64,000 nucleotides of DNA from Castanea sativa (Eukaryota; Streptophyta; Magnoliopsida; Fagales; Fagaceae), in contig NC_134015.1 in NCBI RefSeq assembly GCF_040712315.1, positions 25,483,614 through 25,547,613 of the forward strand. The letters are read 5' to 3'. Positions 11,233-23,308 of this stretch are shown in pieces. The position numbers and the translations under genes were made by a program. Every line of letters starts with the position of its first letter. Positions within the stretch are counted from its first letter, which is position 1. The notes beneath the pieces were generated by a model. It had not been told where the DNA came from. It did not search any database and saw only the letters and a list, made by a program, of their open reading frames with translations.

Positions 11233-12001
11233 AAAAATTTTTAAGTTGCCTATTGTGCGGGTGAAAAATGATAAACAGCCCTTTTTAGGACACAACTAAT
11301 TTGTATTAGGGGGCTACTAATAAATCCACAATAGGAAATTTGAACAAGAACAAGGTTAAAAGTAAAACTACGTAAAGTGATAGTATTATTCATGCACAAG
11401 AAAAAGAAATACACTTCTACCCATCTCACGGGAGTGTGTCCGACCTAGTCCATGGTTTGAGGTTCTATTCCTTTGAAGAAATCAGTCATTAAGATGGGCT
11501 AGTTTATATTGGGCCTACTTTAATATGCCTGTCTCCATTTGGGGCCCAACGTCACTTGGGTTTTAAACCACTTCCCTACAGCTATAAATCCTTAACAGAG
11601 TAATCAGGCCAGTCACATATATTTGTTTCTGACATCATACTCCCTCTTACTTCTTTGATATTAATTCAAATAATTTCCTATATAAAATGGCTGACCATTG
11701 GTAATTTAAATTTTTTAAAAAAAATAAATTTTTTTACAGATAATTATAATATGCTCCTAACCTTGCAATTCGAATCATTTTCTACTCAGACCCCTAGCAC
11801 TTTGTGCATAGGGAAGTGCCAATTCAGCTACCAAAAAACAAAAACAAAAAAAATATATATATATCTTTCTTAGTATATACAAATATGCAAAGGGAAAAAT
11901 CCAAGATTACATCATGGAATTAACGACTTGCTAAAATTAAACAAGTATTGGACACAATTAATCCAATATATATATATAGTCAAAACTTAGAGAAAATCCA
12001 A
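11233..12001. other. Intergenic sequence, no gene seen
   Basis: No recognisable gene. Short AT microsatellites are present around 11850 and 11970. Confidence 0.5.
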
Positions 12002-12240
12002 GTAGATTTTAATTGGATTCTCAATTTTGTGTCACGTATCCTATTTAATTTTTAATTTTATGCAAAGTGAATTATTGAGTATAAAAAACGAAGAGTTCAA
12101 ATTTAATTAGATTCTAAATTGGATTTCAATTGGAGTCTAATGTTTCACTGTGTGTCCATCTAAGTTTTTAATTTTTGTGGAAAGAAAATTATTGTGTGTA
12201 AAAACCGAAGAATCTAAAACCAATTAAATTCTAAGAGTCC
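12002..12240 (+). repeat. Two diverged tandem copies of a ~110-bp unit
   Basis: The pattern TTAATTGGATTCT ... ATCTAA or CCTATTTAATTTTTAATTTT ... AAAACGAAGA or AAACCGAAGA occurs twice in the same order, about 110 bases apart. The copies are diverged and end near AAATTCTAAGAGTCC. Confidence 0.4.
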
Positions 12241-13834
12241 ATCTAGGAACAGCTTATTTAGCTTTTTGCTGAAAATTTTTTGCTAAAAATGTGCCAAAAT
12301 ATACTTATATTTTTAAAAAATTGTACATAAAAACTAAAAGTTGAAGTTGATGCCAAACACACACACACACACACATATAATGAGAAAGCATTACATATTT
12401 TAGAAATGTATAATTTAAAAAAAGTGTAAGTTAATACCATGATAATTTGAACATCTTCTATATATATATATATATAATATAAAGGAGTGAACCTAACCAC
12501 TTCGCGCTGAGGTTCATAAAGGCAAATCTAGCCTCCTTGATCCTCGTACCAAAGCAAACGCATGGGTTTGGTGCTCTCCATTAACCGCTAAAATCTTGTG
12601 CTTAATGAGGTCCCAATACCTTCTTCTAGGACCTAGGCTAAAACTTGTCCAGAAAACTTTGAGCTCATATTGGTCATGGGTTGAGAATGGGAATTGAACT
12701 CTACCAATAGCGATTGAAGCTCCTTATGCCCGGTTCTAGAATGGCTATTCCTCACAGCAGAACCATGGCAATTAGGATCTCAAGACGCAACAACACCTAT
12801 GATGCAAGGAATAATAGACTTACATCACGATAGATATATATATATATATATATATATATAGGCCAGCTTGACGAGCTACCCTTCCTCTTGACTCATTGAA
12901 ATTGAATAAATAAACAATTGAATTTGATTCGATTCGATTGGATGGTACCAACAAAATCTAGTGTAATGCGAAACCCCATTTATTAAGGAATTATTATTGA
13001 ATTAACCGATCAACGGGGAAAGTCATAAAGGGATATTAAATGTAATTCTAGAAGAGCGTTACCATAACCAAAAAAAAAAATCCGAGTCTTAGATAATTTA
13101 AACCATATAATTGTGATTATTTTTAATTATACCCTTGCATATGCATAAGGTTACACATTAGTTACAAATAATAGGTCAAGAGCGACCTTACTTAAATATT
13201 AGTTCAAATTCTCCTCCTACTAGGTATATTTAAAAAATTAATTCAAAAATAGAAAGTGACTAGATAATCTTTCTAAGTATTGTGAACATACATATACAAA
13301 GGAAAATCCCACTATTAGATAATAGTATTATAGTAGTAATATAATGACTTTCTTAAATTAAGCTTTTTTTTTTTTTTTTTTTGAGAATCTAAAATTAAGC
13401 ATTTAAGTACGTACGATTGATTCAAATAATTTCCTACATAAAATATTTGACCATTGGAAAGAAAATTCTTTAAAAAAGAAAAGAAAAGAAAAAAGGATAA
13501 AGGGTCCGGGGAGAAATTAATCGTGGGCTTGTGTAGCGGGGGAATTTTTTGTTATTATTTTGTTTTGAGAAGATTAATCTTTTCCTCAAGTTCTTTTTTT
13601 TTTTTTTTTTTTTTGAGGAAAATATTTTCCTCAAGTTGGTGATGACTGATGACAATAGGTAGTTATTCAAAATTGATGTACAATTAATTACCCATTTTAT
13701 TATGCAGTTGCTTTACAAATGTAATTGGAATTTATTTTGGAAAATATTCTTGGCAGACACAGAATCTCACCATATTCCTATACCTAGCTACCAAATCCAA
13801 CCCCATACATTTATTAATTAATGGGTGTAGCTTA
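12241..13834. other. Intergenic sequence with microsatellites, no gene seen
   Basis: It contains a short CA repeat (about 12357-12374) and TA repeats near 12458-12474 and 12834-12860. The segment 12500-12830 is less AT-rich but has no open frame I recognise; it may be an old repeat. A homopolymer T run occurs near 13590-13613. Confidence 0.5.
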
Positions 13835-14095
13835 CCTCTTGTACTTTTTTAACTGAACATATCATTTTGTTTTAAATATACAAAGACAAGTGATAGTGAG
13901 TTTTAATCCCCACCTTTTATTTAGTTAGTAAGTGATGTGGCAATTTCTTATTAAAGGTTTGCCGGTTTGGCTTACTTCCAATACATTTTTAACGAACATG
14001 TCCTTTTATTTTAAATATACAATGACAAGTGGTAGTGAGTTTTAATCTTCACATTTTATTTAATTAATAGATGACATGATAGTCTCACATTAAAA
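13835..14095 (+). repeat. Two direct copies of a ~130-bp repeat
   Basis: The order AACTGAACAT, TTTTAAATATACAAAGACAA, AGTGAGTTTTAATC, TTTTATTTAGTTAGT in the first copy is repeated about 130 bases later as AACGAACATG, TTTTAAATATACAATGACAA, AGTGAGTTTTAATC, TTTTATTTAATTAAT. The copies are adjacent. No coding content. Confidence 0.6.
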
Positions 14096-17000
14096 CAAAA
14101 AGAGATTCAAGTTACAAAAGTGTGGGTTCCTTTTTTGGAAAGTACCCAAGTCCATTGATGACAAGGGATCCTAAGCCTCCAAGGATGGATGGTTGGACTG
14201 GATCCGGTTCTCCGCGGCCTAATGGGGTCGTTATATGAACCGGTTTGTGTGCAAGTCACATAAAACTCCTTAAGGCAATAATGCAATTTCCTCCTAAGTA
14301 ATAAAATATCATTATAAGTGTTTTAGTGTCATAAAATGACCCTTTTCTCTTACGAAATAAGTAAAAATAATTATTCATAATATTCACAATGAGAAGGAGG
14401 TTGAAATAGAATATTTAAGACTTATCTTTTATTGTGTGAACATTTAAAAGAGATCTTTCACTTGGTTCCCTGAGCGTGATGTCGTGGTACCCTGAACGTG
14501 ATGTCGCGGCTCCCAGGGGTACTAGGTCTGTGATCCATGGAACCTAGAATCTCTGGTTCCTTGAACTATAGGATCTTTCTTCAAGCTTATCATGGGATGG
14601 AGTTTTGTCCTTTTCCTTTACCTCTATAGGTCCTGCACAAGAACAACTATACAATACACATATCTTCAAATAATTGTTTGTTCTTCAGATTAGAATATAC
14701 ATTCTAATACATATACATATATGTAAATAAATTTCATAAGAATGAGTCAGCCATGAGGATCCTAGCCCCAATTCTCACAAACTTAGTGCTTTTGCATGAA
14801 GACTTGTGGAATTTGGAACTCAAGTCCAAGTAGCTTTGCTTGGGCATTGCCTTCCAAAATAGTCAAGTGAGGATGATTTTGTGAAAGAGAGTGATATCTG
14901 ATGTGTGCATGTTTTGGCATATGTTTCTTTGGAGACTAAGTGATATTTTGAATGAATTCAATGATGTGGGACGAATTCCTCCACCTTGACTCTCTTATTT
15001 TGTTCCTTTTCTCTCTCCTCTCCCTTGCTAGGCTCTTAAAGCTTTAAGAATTATCTTTTTAAACCTCTAAACTCTCCCATTTTTTCTCCATTTGAATCTC
15101 CATTTTCCTCCCCACCCCCCTTCTGTTATGCTTTAGTGTTCCTTTTATAGTGGACATAGTTTGGTACCCTAGACAATTATAGGTTTAACTAGGTAAAACC
15201 TTGGTTTGCTAGTAAAACCATGTCTTTTGGAACCTGAAAAAGTGCATTGGTATAGGTTTAACTTCATTAGACAATTATAACTTAAAATGGGTGTTTGGTT
15301 TTAGCTACAAATGTAAGATTTCTTCTTGGAAAGTCAAAGGAGTGGGTGGGCTGCTCAATGCAATGAGTGACAGCTTTGATTGAAAATGACAATTGAGAGG
15401 AAATTGTGGGGAGATGTCATGCACATGGAGAAACTGAGTTTTCTATTGGTTCATGCATTCTAAGCAAATATATGAACGAATGGAAACTTTCGGGATCCTC
15501 CTTTCATCAGAAATCACTCTCCTACCGACCAAACCACTTCTTTCTTACTACCAACGCGGGATCTCATGAGCTTGGACCATGGTTACAAAGATAATACCCG
15601 AATCTGTTGATTTTTTAATGGATTTTGCAGGAAATCTGAACATACACCTTGGCTTTCCCATATGTCAGCTATGGTCCTCTTCTCAAGGTTTTAAAAGGAC
15701 ACATCAAGGTCATAGGGCCTTGATGTTGATTCTTCTTGTTGCACGTCCTCTGGCCTGACCAAGTCTGGGTCCTCTTTTTTTTTTTTCTTTTTTCTTTTTT
15801 TTTTCCTTCTTTTTGGGACTTTGGGCCTTCATGATCCTTCTTAACTTCATAAATTGGGCATTCTTTTTTTAAGACCCATGGTCTTTCCTTACTTTTTATG
15901 GAATGAGTTTTCTTGTCAAATTTTGGTCCTCAACAGAAAGTACTGGAAATAAGCCAAACCTATATAATTTAACTTGGCTATAAGTTTATTTTTAGTTCAT
16001 ACTCGTGCTTAGAATAAAATTAAATGATTCAATCCTAAATTTTCAGTTCTCCACTTGGTTTGACTCAACTCAATTATTTTAACATGCTAACTAACCTAGA
16101 AGTCATATTTTTATTCACTTTCACTTCTTTTACAACAATAATTGTTAACAAAAAAAAAAAAAAAAAAAGTCTACCAAAAAGTATATATATGTAAGATAAA
16201 TTAGAAAAAGAAGAGCCTCCACTTCAGAAGAAAATTACATAAATATCATAATCTCCATGACCAATATTTTTGTTCCATTGAGGATCCAAAGTCCAACCTA
16301 CGTACAAGAATGGCAGGCACCGGACAACATAGGTTATTGTTAGTGTTGTTAATATTATAATTGTTTTTTTTTTTAATTTTTTTATGGATATTATATTATG
16401 ATGGGTCATATTAACAGATGCCTTTAAAGTAATTATTAATAAACTAAATTAATAAAATTTTAACACAATTTTAATTGGTAATATAAAATATTATCAAAAA
16501 ATTAATTACTTTATTAGTTTTTAATAAAATATTTAAAAAAATAATTCATAAACCAATGTTCTTAAAGCATGAGTTAACATTTTCCTATTAGGATTATTGT
16601 TGACGAACGATGATTGTTATAACTTATAATTATAAGTTTCGACTTCCCTTTCGTTGTATTAAGCAAAGAAAGCTCTTGCTTAATATATTATGAGAATCTT
16701 GTGAGTTATGACAAAAGGGCACTTTGGAGTTGTAAAGTTGTTGGCTTTCTCTGGATCCGGAAGGAAATGACTTTGAAACTGTCACCCTTTGGGTTAAAAT
16801 ATTTGTGTACTAAAATTCCCCAACTCAAAATCACACTCCAATTTTAAAAAAATAAAATAATAAAAATCACATTCCAATTTCATAAAAAATATAACTAAAA
16901 ATCACACTCCAGTTGCTTTCCTCCTTACAAACATCTCTTGTTCAAGTCAACCTTATACAGTCAATTTTCAAATACATCGTCAAACAATTCTAAAATATAA

Positions 17001-18989
17001 AAATAAAAAATATTTCGGAAAAAAATTTATTCCTTTATATTTGGGATAGTTCACAATTTCTCCTATTATTTTTGAAACAAACCAATTTTCCGCTCTATAT
17101 TTGTGAAATGAGCAAATATTTGTGAATTTGTTACTTTTTTAATTAAATTGAACAAAATTTTTTGAAGAAATTATTAGCCATACACCACAAGAAAGAGAAA
17201 AAGTTGAGAATTGCATTGTTATTTTCTTGGATTATATTTGCAATCATTGTGGTCCCATTTGATTTAACTGAAAAGTAACGGATTTGAAATATTTGACATT
17301 TTCCCAAACATAGAAGGAAAAACTGGTTAATTTCAGAAACAAGACTAGAAAATTTGTAAACTATCCTAAACATAGAAAGTACTTTTTACCATTTTTAATA
17401 ATTATTTTCATTTTATTATTGTAAAATTGTCATTAAAATTGGCATGCTTAGTTAATTCAAAAAAAAAAAAAAATTCTATCATTGCTTAGTTAATTTATTA
17501 ATCCAGCGCTTTATAGTTCACACGGTTATATGCTAGGTAGAATCTAGCACGTAGTTGGATGATTGTTAAATAATTAGAGAATGAACATTAGCCACGTGAT
17601 TGTTTCAAACGATATTAATTTGTGAAATAGGCAACGCAATGCCTTATTTTTTTTTTTATACTAATTTATGTAGTGTCTTAGAAATATTTTTCGTATTTTA
17701 CCCATTTTTCTTATATAAAAGACATCTTATTCATAATATTATCTTTAGTTTATGGGCGATCTCTAAGCAGACCTAACTGCATTGCATCCCATACTAGATT
17801 TAGTAGTACAAGATGAGGATACTAGGAGTATTCTTGCACCATGATGCCCTATTCTTTACCCATGTAACCCATCCTCGTCAAAATATTTGTACACTTGTTG
17901 GCTTCACGAAAAAAGTGATGTGAATGTACCATTTGCGATGATTCATGCCATGAGCTCTAGAAATAATATCGAATTACAAGGCTTGAACTTTACATTAACT
18001 AATAATTTTATGTTCGCTTAATATTTTGGAAATCTCACCATGGGATTAGATATTCTTTTTATTATTAACATGCATATCAAATTTTTTGAAAATTGAATGT
18101 TGTATGTCATCTATCAAATGTTTAAGTTTTAAGTTTTTGTATTTTTCAATGATACATAAAATAGTAGAATTTTCAAAATATTAATCCAATAGAAAATTAC
18201 TCCATTAAGTGATGTTAGATTACTTAAAATTATAAATGATGTAACTTAAACCTAGCTCATATGGTAGACTTAGACTCAACTCATGAGAAAATTTTAGGTT
18301 GAACTCGGCTCTTTGCTTCACTATTAGTATATACTCTATTTTTTGTCTAATTATTGGAAAGAGAGTTTTTTTTTTTGTGGAAAAGATATTGGAAAGAAAG
18401 TAGGTTATTTTTTGATAATCATTGCTTTTACGCACTGATTGATTAGGATATGAAATTTTGTTTCATAATAAGATTTGATGGCACATTATGGGTAATTATT
18501 GTCGTAAATTCTTGCTATCGTGGTTATTGTGCAGTAATGGCCGTAACTGTACGTGAGATTCCTAGTCCAACTACACCCATCTTTAGGATGATTGGTCTTA
18601 AGGGCAAACTGAGGTCTACTCAATTATTTCAAAATTTTCAACTATGCCTGAGTTGGGCATGTCCTAGTGTGACTTGATTGAATTGAGTAGATGACGGCAA
18701 ACTTTGTGTTAATAATATCTATATCACACATATCTTTAGATTATGTTGTGAGATATGATTCTCCAATCAAATTATGGGTTGTATTCAAGTTATATTTAAT
18801 GCAACTCTAAAAACTGTTACATTATTTAATTGCTTTTTATAGTATTAATATTTCAAAAATTTCATCATTGGACTACATGTTCTCTATGTTCTATACAAAA
18901 ATATCAAGTTTTATGTCAATCGGATGCTATTTGCTATTAGATCTAGAAACTCATATTTTATGCATAATTTTAAAGAGTCATGCTAATGA
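14096..18989. other. Gene-free AT-rich region
   Basis: About 4.9 kb without a supported gene. Small open frames (for example near 15406, 16224, 17143, 18220 and 18450) are short, lack recognisable domains and have no convincing start or splice context. The sequence around 14160-14230 and 14460-14570 is less AT-rich, but nothing identifiable is encoded. Confidence 0.5.
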
Positions 18990-19180
18990 GTGCTATTAGA
19001 ACAATGCTAGAAATATTATTAATTTTACTTGAAAATTTTACAAATTGATGTGATAATTAATATGATATGTGGACGTCAATAACCTATTAAATATATTTTT
19101 GAATTATTTTTTTGCGATTAATGATACAACTTTGTAAACTTCATGTTGTAAAATTTATAATATCCCTAACTTTATTTATT
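18990..19180. mobile_element. Small MITE-like inverted repeat
   Basis: The left side GCTAGAAATATTATTAATTT and the reverse complement of the right side, GTTAGGGATATTATAAATTT, match imperfectly, giving a fold-back element of roughly 190 bases. No clear target duplication was found. Confidence 0.35.
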
Positions 19181-21199
19181 CAAATACTTGTTTATTATCT
19201 TCTTTGAATGTCACTAATCGCATTCATTTCTACATCATTTGAAAGTTTTTTTTAGTAAAATTTGATATAGTTTTAGCATTTTTCTATAAAAAAAAAAAAG
19301 CATATTACAAAATAAAAGGAATAGATTTTTGTTATAAAAAAGTTATGATATTAAATACTAGTAAAATATTATTTAAGTGGTAACAAAAATGTCTTATTTA
19401 AATATATCGCCTTAGGCCTCTAAATTTGTTGTACCGCCCCTATTTAAGGAATAGAACTTAAGATACTATACCTAAATTTTGTCTAATATAAAAAATAAAA
19501 TCTAATCAAATAAATTTATTAAAATTTACATTTAATTAAAAAAAATATTGAGCAATATTAAATAGGTTAGGGTTACCCAGACATAACTTCATCCAAACCC
19601 TTATAATTTTTTTTCCCACGAGGTCTTGATCTCAATTTACTTTTTTGCTCCTTAAAATTTTCATGAACACCAAGAAAGCACCCAAAAAGTTATTTTTTAA
19701 TGACTTCTATAATTTTTTATTTTTTGAAAAAAGAAAAAAAAAACAAAATTCAACTACCCTGTCCTTGTTGTCTACTGGGCTGCTGGTGTCGCTTTTAATT
19801 GGATAAATAAATCTGGCAATGACAGGTTGTTTAATTTTTATCGATCCCCGAAGTCACAAGTCAATGAACATAAACAAATTGTCACAATCCTCAATCCTGT
19901 CTTTATAAACAAGACATATATGCTTTGGTTTGAATGGTCACCTTAAAAATCACGTTAAACATTATTCTGACCAAGTCAACATTTTACACGGCATGTAAAA
20001 CGGCCTCGTTTACAACCACGCTTTCATTTTTATTGTTTAAAAACAACATCTAACAAAAATGTCACCATTTTCGATCTCTTAGATTTTAAATATTTTTTAC
20101 ATCATTTTCAACTCCCAAAGTTTCAACCCCTCTTGGCCTTAATGTTGACTATGATTACCAAGCAAAAATATCCAATGAACTTGGCAGCTTATAATTTTCT
20201 TCACATCCATATCAATGAAATCGAATACTTTTAGTGCAAAATTCTTTGTCCAATACTCCATCTAAATTCATTATCACGACAATTAGTATTGAAATATTGT
20301 GTCTGTATGCATGTCTTGAACTCAACACTAACTTTAAAAATTAATAAATATGGTTAAAAAAATACAAATTTTTTTTATGCATCATCTTCTATTAGTTTTC
20401 CATATGTTACAATCAAATTTATAAATGCGAATAGTTATTCAATTAGAACATCTTTTACTCCCAATAATAAATATTTAATGTAATCTCCATTTCAGTATAT
20501 CAAACGTGTCCTTAGTAGTTATCTAATTATTTTTTTTGACTTTTCTTATAACCTATTATAGTGTTATTAGGAGAGAAGCTATGATTGTGGTGTCTCCCAT
20601 GAAAGTTCATAGTATTATACCATTTTATAATGCACGATGATCATATTATTTATAAATCTAAACCATTCAAACAAATTTATAAACTACAAGATGGCCAATT
20701 TTCATAAATATTACCCAATTTAATGAAGTACTTTTTTTTAGAACCAACATATTTATATCTTATATTTTATATTTATTTAGTGAATAGTAATGTACATCTG
20801 AGCTAAATATAATATTTACTTGGATTAATTGTACAAATCAACCCTAAATTATGGGGTGCTTGCAATTTGCATCCCAAACTATAATAAAACTTGCAATTGC
20901 ACCCCAATTTAAATAAATTTAACAATTACACCCCTTGTTCAATTGGCTGTGAACTTTAACTAGTCATGTGCAATGCATGTGATATTTAGAAACTTTTTTT
21001 GTTTTTTTTTATTGAGAAACTAGTCGAAGATGTCTTTATAAAACAACAACAAAATAACTTGAAGAAATACAGATCATATGTCTTACTATTTATATTTTAT
21101 TTTATACTCTATCAATCATGGTATGCTATATAATATATATATTTCGATTTTAAACTTTGGTTATTTTATAAGGCATGTCAAATGAATACATGACAAGTT
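19181..21199. other. AT-rich intergenic sequence with transposon remnants
   Basis: Positions 19402-19445 (GCCTTAGGCCTCTAAATTTG then a CGCCCC run) resemble the right end of the hAT element at 38733-39603 and are probably a decayed copy. At 20959 the + strand reads A followed by CTAG and TCATGTGCAATGCATGTG, resembling an inverted Helitron 3' terminus. No gene is supported. Confidence 0.4.
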
Positions 21200-21757
21200 A
21201 TATAGAGAGAGAGATCTGTGATTTATATTATTATTTGGTTTTGGGATGGACTAATTTGTGTTGTTGAGTTTTGGGTTGAACTGATCTATGTTGGAGTACG
21301 CAAGATTTCAAGTCAGAGTGTGCAAAAAAAAAAAAATTAAGGTAAATTAAACTAATAAAATAATATTTTGTACATATAATATTTTTTTAATCAAGTCAAG
21401 GCATTCATTTAAACCCCCAGAAGCATTAGTAACGCCGCCCTAATTAGAGAAAATATCATATGATAGGGAATTTGTATTTTAATAAGAGCTCTATCATATG
21501 ACATTTCCTTTGATCAGGGCGGCGTTACTAATGCTTCTAGGGGTTCAAATGAACACCCTGACTTGATTAAAAAAAAATATTAAATGTAAAAAATATTATT
21601 TTACTAGTTTAATTTAATTTAATTTTTTTTACACACCCTGATTTAAATCTTGCATATTCCAACATAGATCAGTTTAGCCCAAAACTAAACAACACAAATT
21701 AGTTCATCCCAAAACCAAACAATAACATAAATCACAAATCTCTCTATCATGAATCTC
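21200..21757. repeat. Large near-perfect inverted repeat (~265-bp arms)
   Basis: Sequence from about 21200 to 21468 recurs as its reverse complement from about 21489 to 21757. Matching blocks include GTGATTTATATTATT, AACTAATTTGTGTTGTT, GATCTATGTTGGA, ATTAAACTA, TTTTTTAATCAAGTCA and AGAAGCATTAGTAACGCCGC. The centre lies near 21478 with a loop of about 20 bases. A read-through transcript would form a very long hairpin. It may be a fold-back transposon or an inverted duplication within a Helitron-like element (a Helitron-like terminus lies at 20959). Confidence 0.85.
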
Positions 21758-22422
21758 TTTTCTCTATATGACTATTAATATCTTCAACTTTAAGAGTAAA
21801 TATTGAGTGTTTGTGAATTGTAGTGTATTTCTTTTTATTATAAATTTATATATTATTTGTGTGAGTGTGTGTCTAATACTAATTGTGTGCTTTATTTATT
21901 TTTGTTATAATATTATTTGTGTGAATATGTGCGTATATAGTATAAATATAATATAACTTTATATAATTTAATAATTAGGAAATATAGAGGGTTAGTTACA
22001 TGTGTGAATTAGTATCATGTTATAATAAATTTTTTTTATAAAGTTTGTGATTAAACAAAAATACTAAAGTTAGTGATTTCTCAAACATTTGATTGATTAA
22101 GTAGACACTTTTTTTTTTCTTTGAAGTTTTTGTATATTTAAGTAGACACATAGTGTATTACTTATATATGTATGGATGGGTGTGACTTTTTGGGTCAATA
22201 ATTAATACAATGCACATAGGTTGAGTTTTTTCATTCAGTTTAAAATATTTTTTTTTATAAAAACAACGACAAATAGGTAATGACAATTGCATAAAAATAC
22301 AAAATGTTATACAAACTTTACAAAATAAAATGTTTATATCTACCCACATTGGCAATAAATAATGAAAATGCATAATGATGTAATATGAAAACTTGTAAAA
22401 GGAAATAGTAAAATGTCATGTA

Positions 22423-22424
<2 letters not shown>
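21758..22424. other. AT-rich intergenic sequence, no gene seen
   Basis: Simple AT-rich DNA with GTGTGAGTGTG stretches. No gene or element boundary identified. Confidence 0.5.

Positions 22425-22457
<33 letters not shown>
22425..22457. repeat. (GT)16 microsatellite
   Basis: An uninterrupted GT run just left of the TTA microsatellite that hosts a solo LTR. Confidence 0.95.
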
Positions 22458-22460
<3 letters not shown>

Positions 22461-22486
22461 ATCGATAACTCGATATGTTCAAGTTC

Positions 22487-22487
<1 letters not shown>

Positions 22488-22518
<31 letters not shown>
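22488..22518. repeat. (TTA)n microsatellite, left part split by an LTR
   Basis: About ten TTA units abut the left end of the solo LTR. The same repeat resumes at 23247. Confidence 0.9.
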
Positions 22519-22519
<1 letters not shown>

Positions 22520-23246
22520 GTAAGTGCACAATTACACCTGGACCCAAAGAAGATTATGGGCTCAGGCCCAATGAGTCTTAAACAATAAAATTTGTAGAGT
22601 GTGGGCTTGAAACCTAGGTTAGAAGCGCTGGGAGCTTGATAACAGGCTTTTATAAACAAATACAGGTAAATAACGAACGATAATTGCAAATGGATCTCCT
22701 CGGACTCGAGCCGAGGACTACTTTTTTATTATTTTTCTTTCTTTCTTACAGGTTACAATCCTTAATTTCTTTTCTTTTTCTTTAGAGAGAGAGAGTCAGC
22801 GAGAGAGAGAAAGAAAGAGATCCCCCATCCTTTTGCATTCCTCCCCCTTAAATACCCCTTTTTTAGATGCCCTTTGGGACCCTGACTAGAAGTTTTTGCC
22901 TTACTGTTCAGGGGTCACTTCCCTATTAATACGGCCAGGGAGGTAGGTGCAGAGTCTTTAATGCGGAGGTGGCAGCCTTTGCTCTAGATATTTTCCTTAA
23001 TACTGGTGTATCGAGAAGGTTCAGGGTTTCCCCCTTTAACCATTAGTCTTTCTAGAGTTGAGCTTTGACCTTCATAATGAAGCTTTGAATTCTCTTAGGC
23101 TTGTCCGAGGAGAAGCTCGTCCTCGATTGCACCCTTGGACCCTTGGCGTATTGGCCAATTCGTAGAGTTTAATTCTGGAGCAGGTCGGCCCTTCATACTA
23201 CAATCCAAAGGCCCATATGCCCATTTGGGTCCTTTTACTCCCCACA
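22519..23246 (-). mobile_element. Solo LTR of the Tat-like Ty3/gypsy family, inverted
   Basis: Read on the minus strand this 728-bp unit begins TGTGGGGAGTAAAAGGACCC and ends GTGCACTTACA, like the LTRs of the complete element at 42957-54706. Internal blocks such as GGGCATATGGGCCTTTGG, AATGGGCCTGAGCCC-type sequence and CTCCGAGG/CCTCGG motifs are shared. No internal retrotransposon sequence is attached, so it is a solo LTR, presumably formed by LTR-LTR recombination. ATTAT flanks both sides, but this lies in a TTA microsatellite and so is weak evidence of a true target duplication. Confidence 0.9.

Positions 23247-23305
<59 letters not shown>
23247..23305. repeat. (ATT)n microsatellite, right part
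   Basis: About twenty ATT units directly after the solo LTR. Confidence 0.95.
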
Positions 23306-23308
<3 letters not shown>

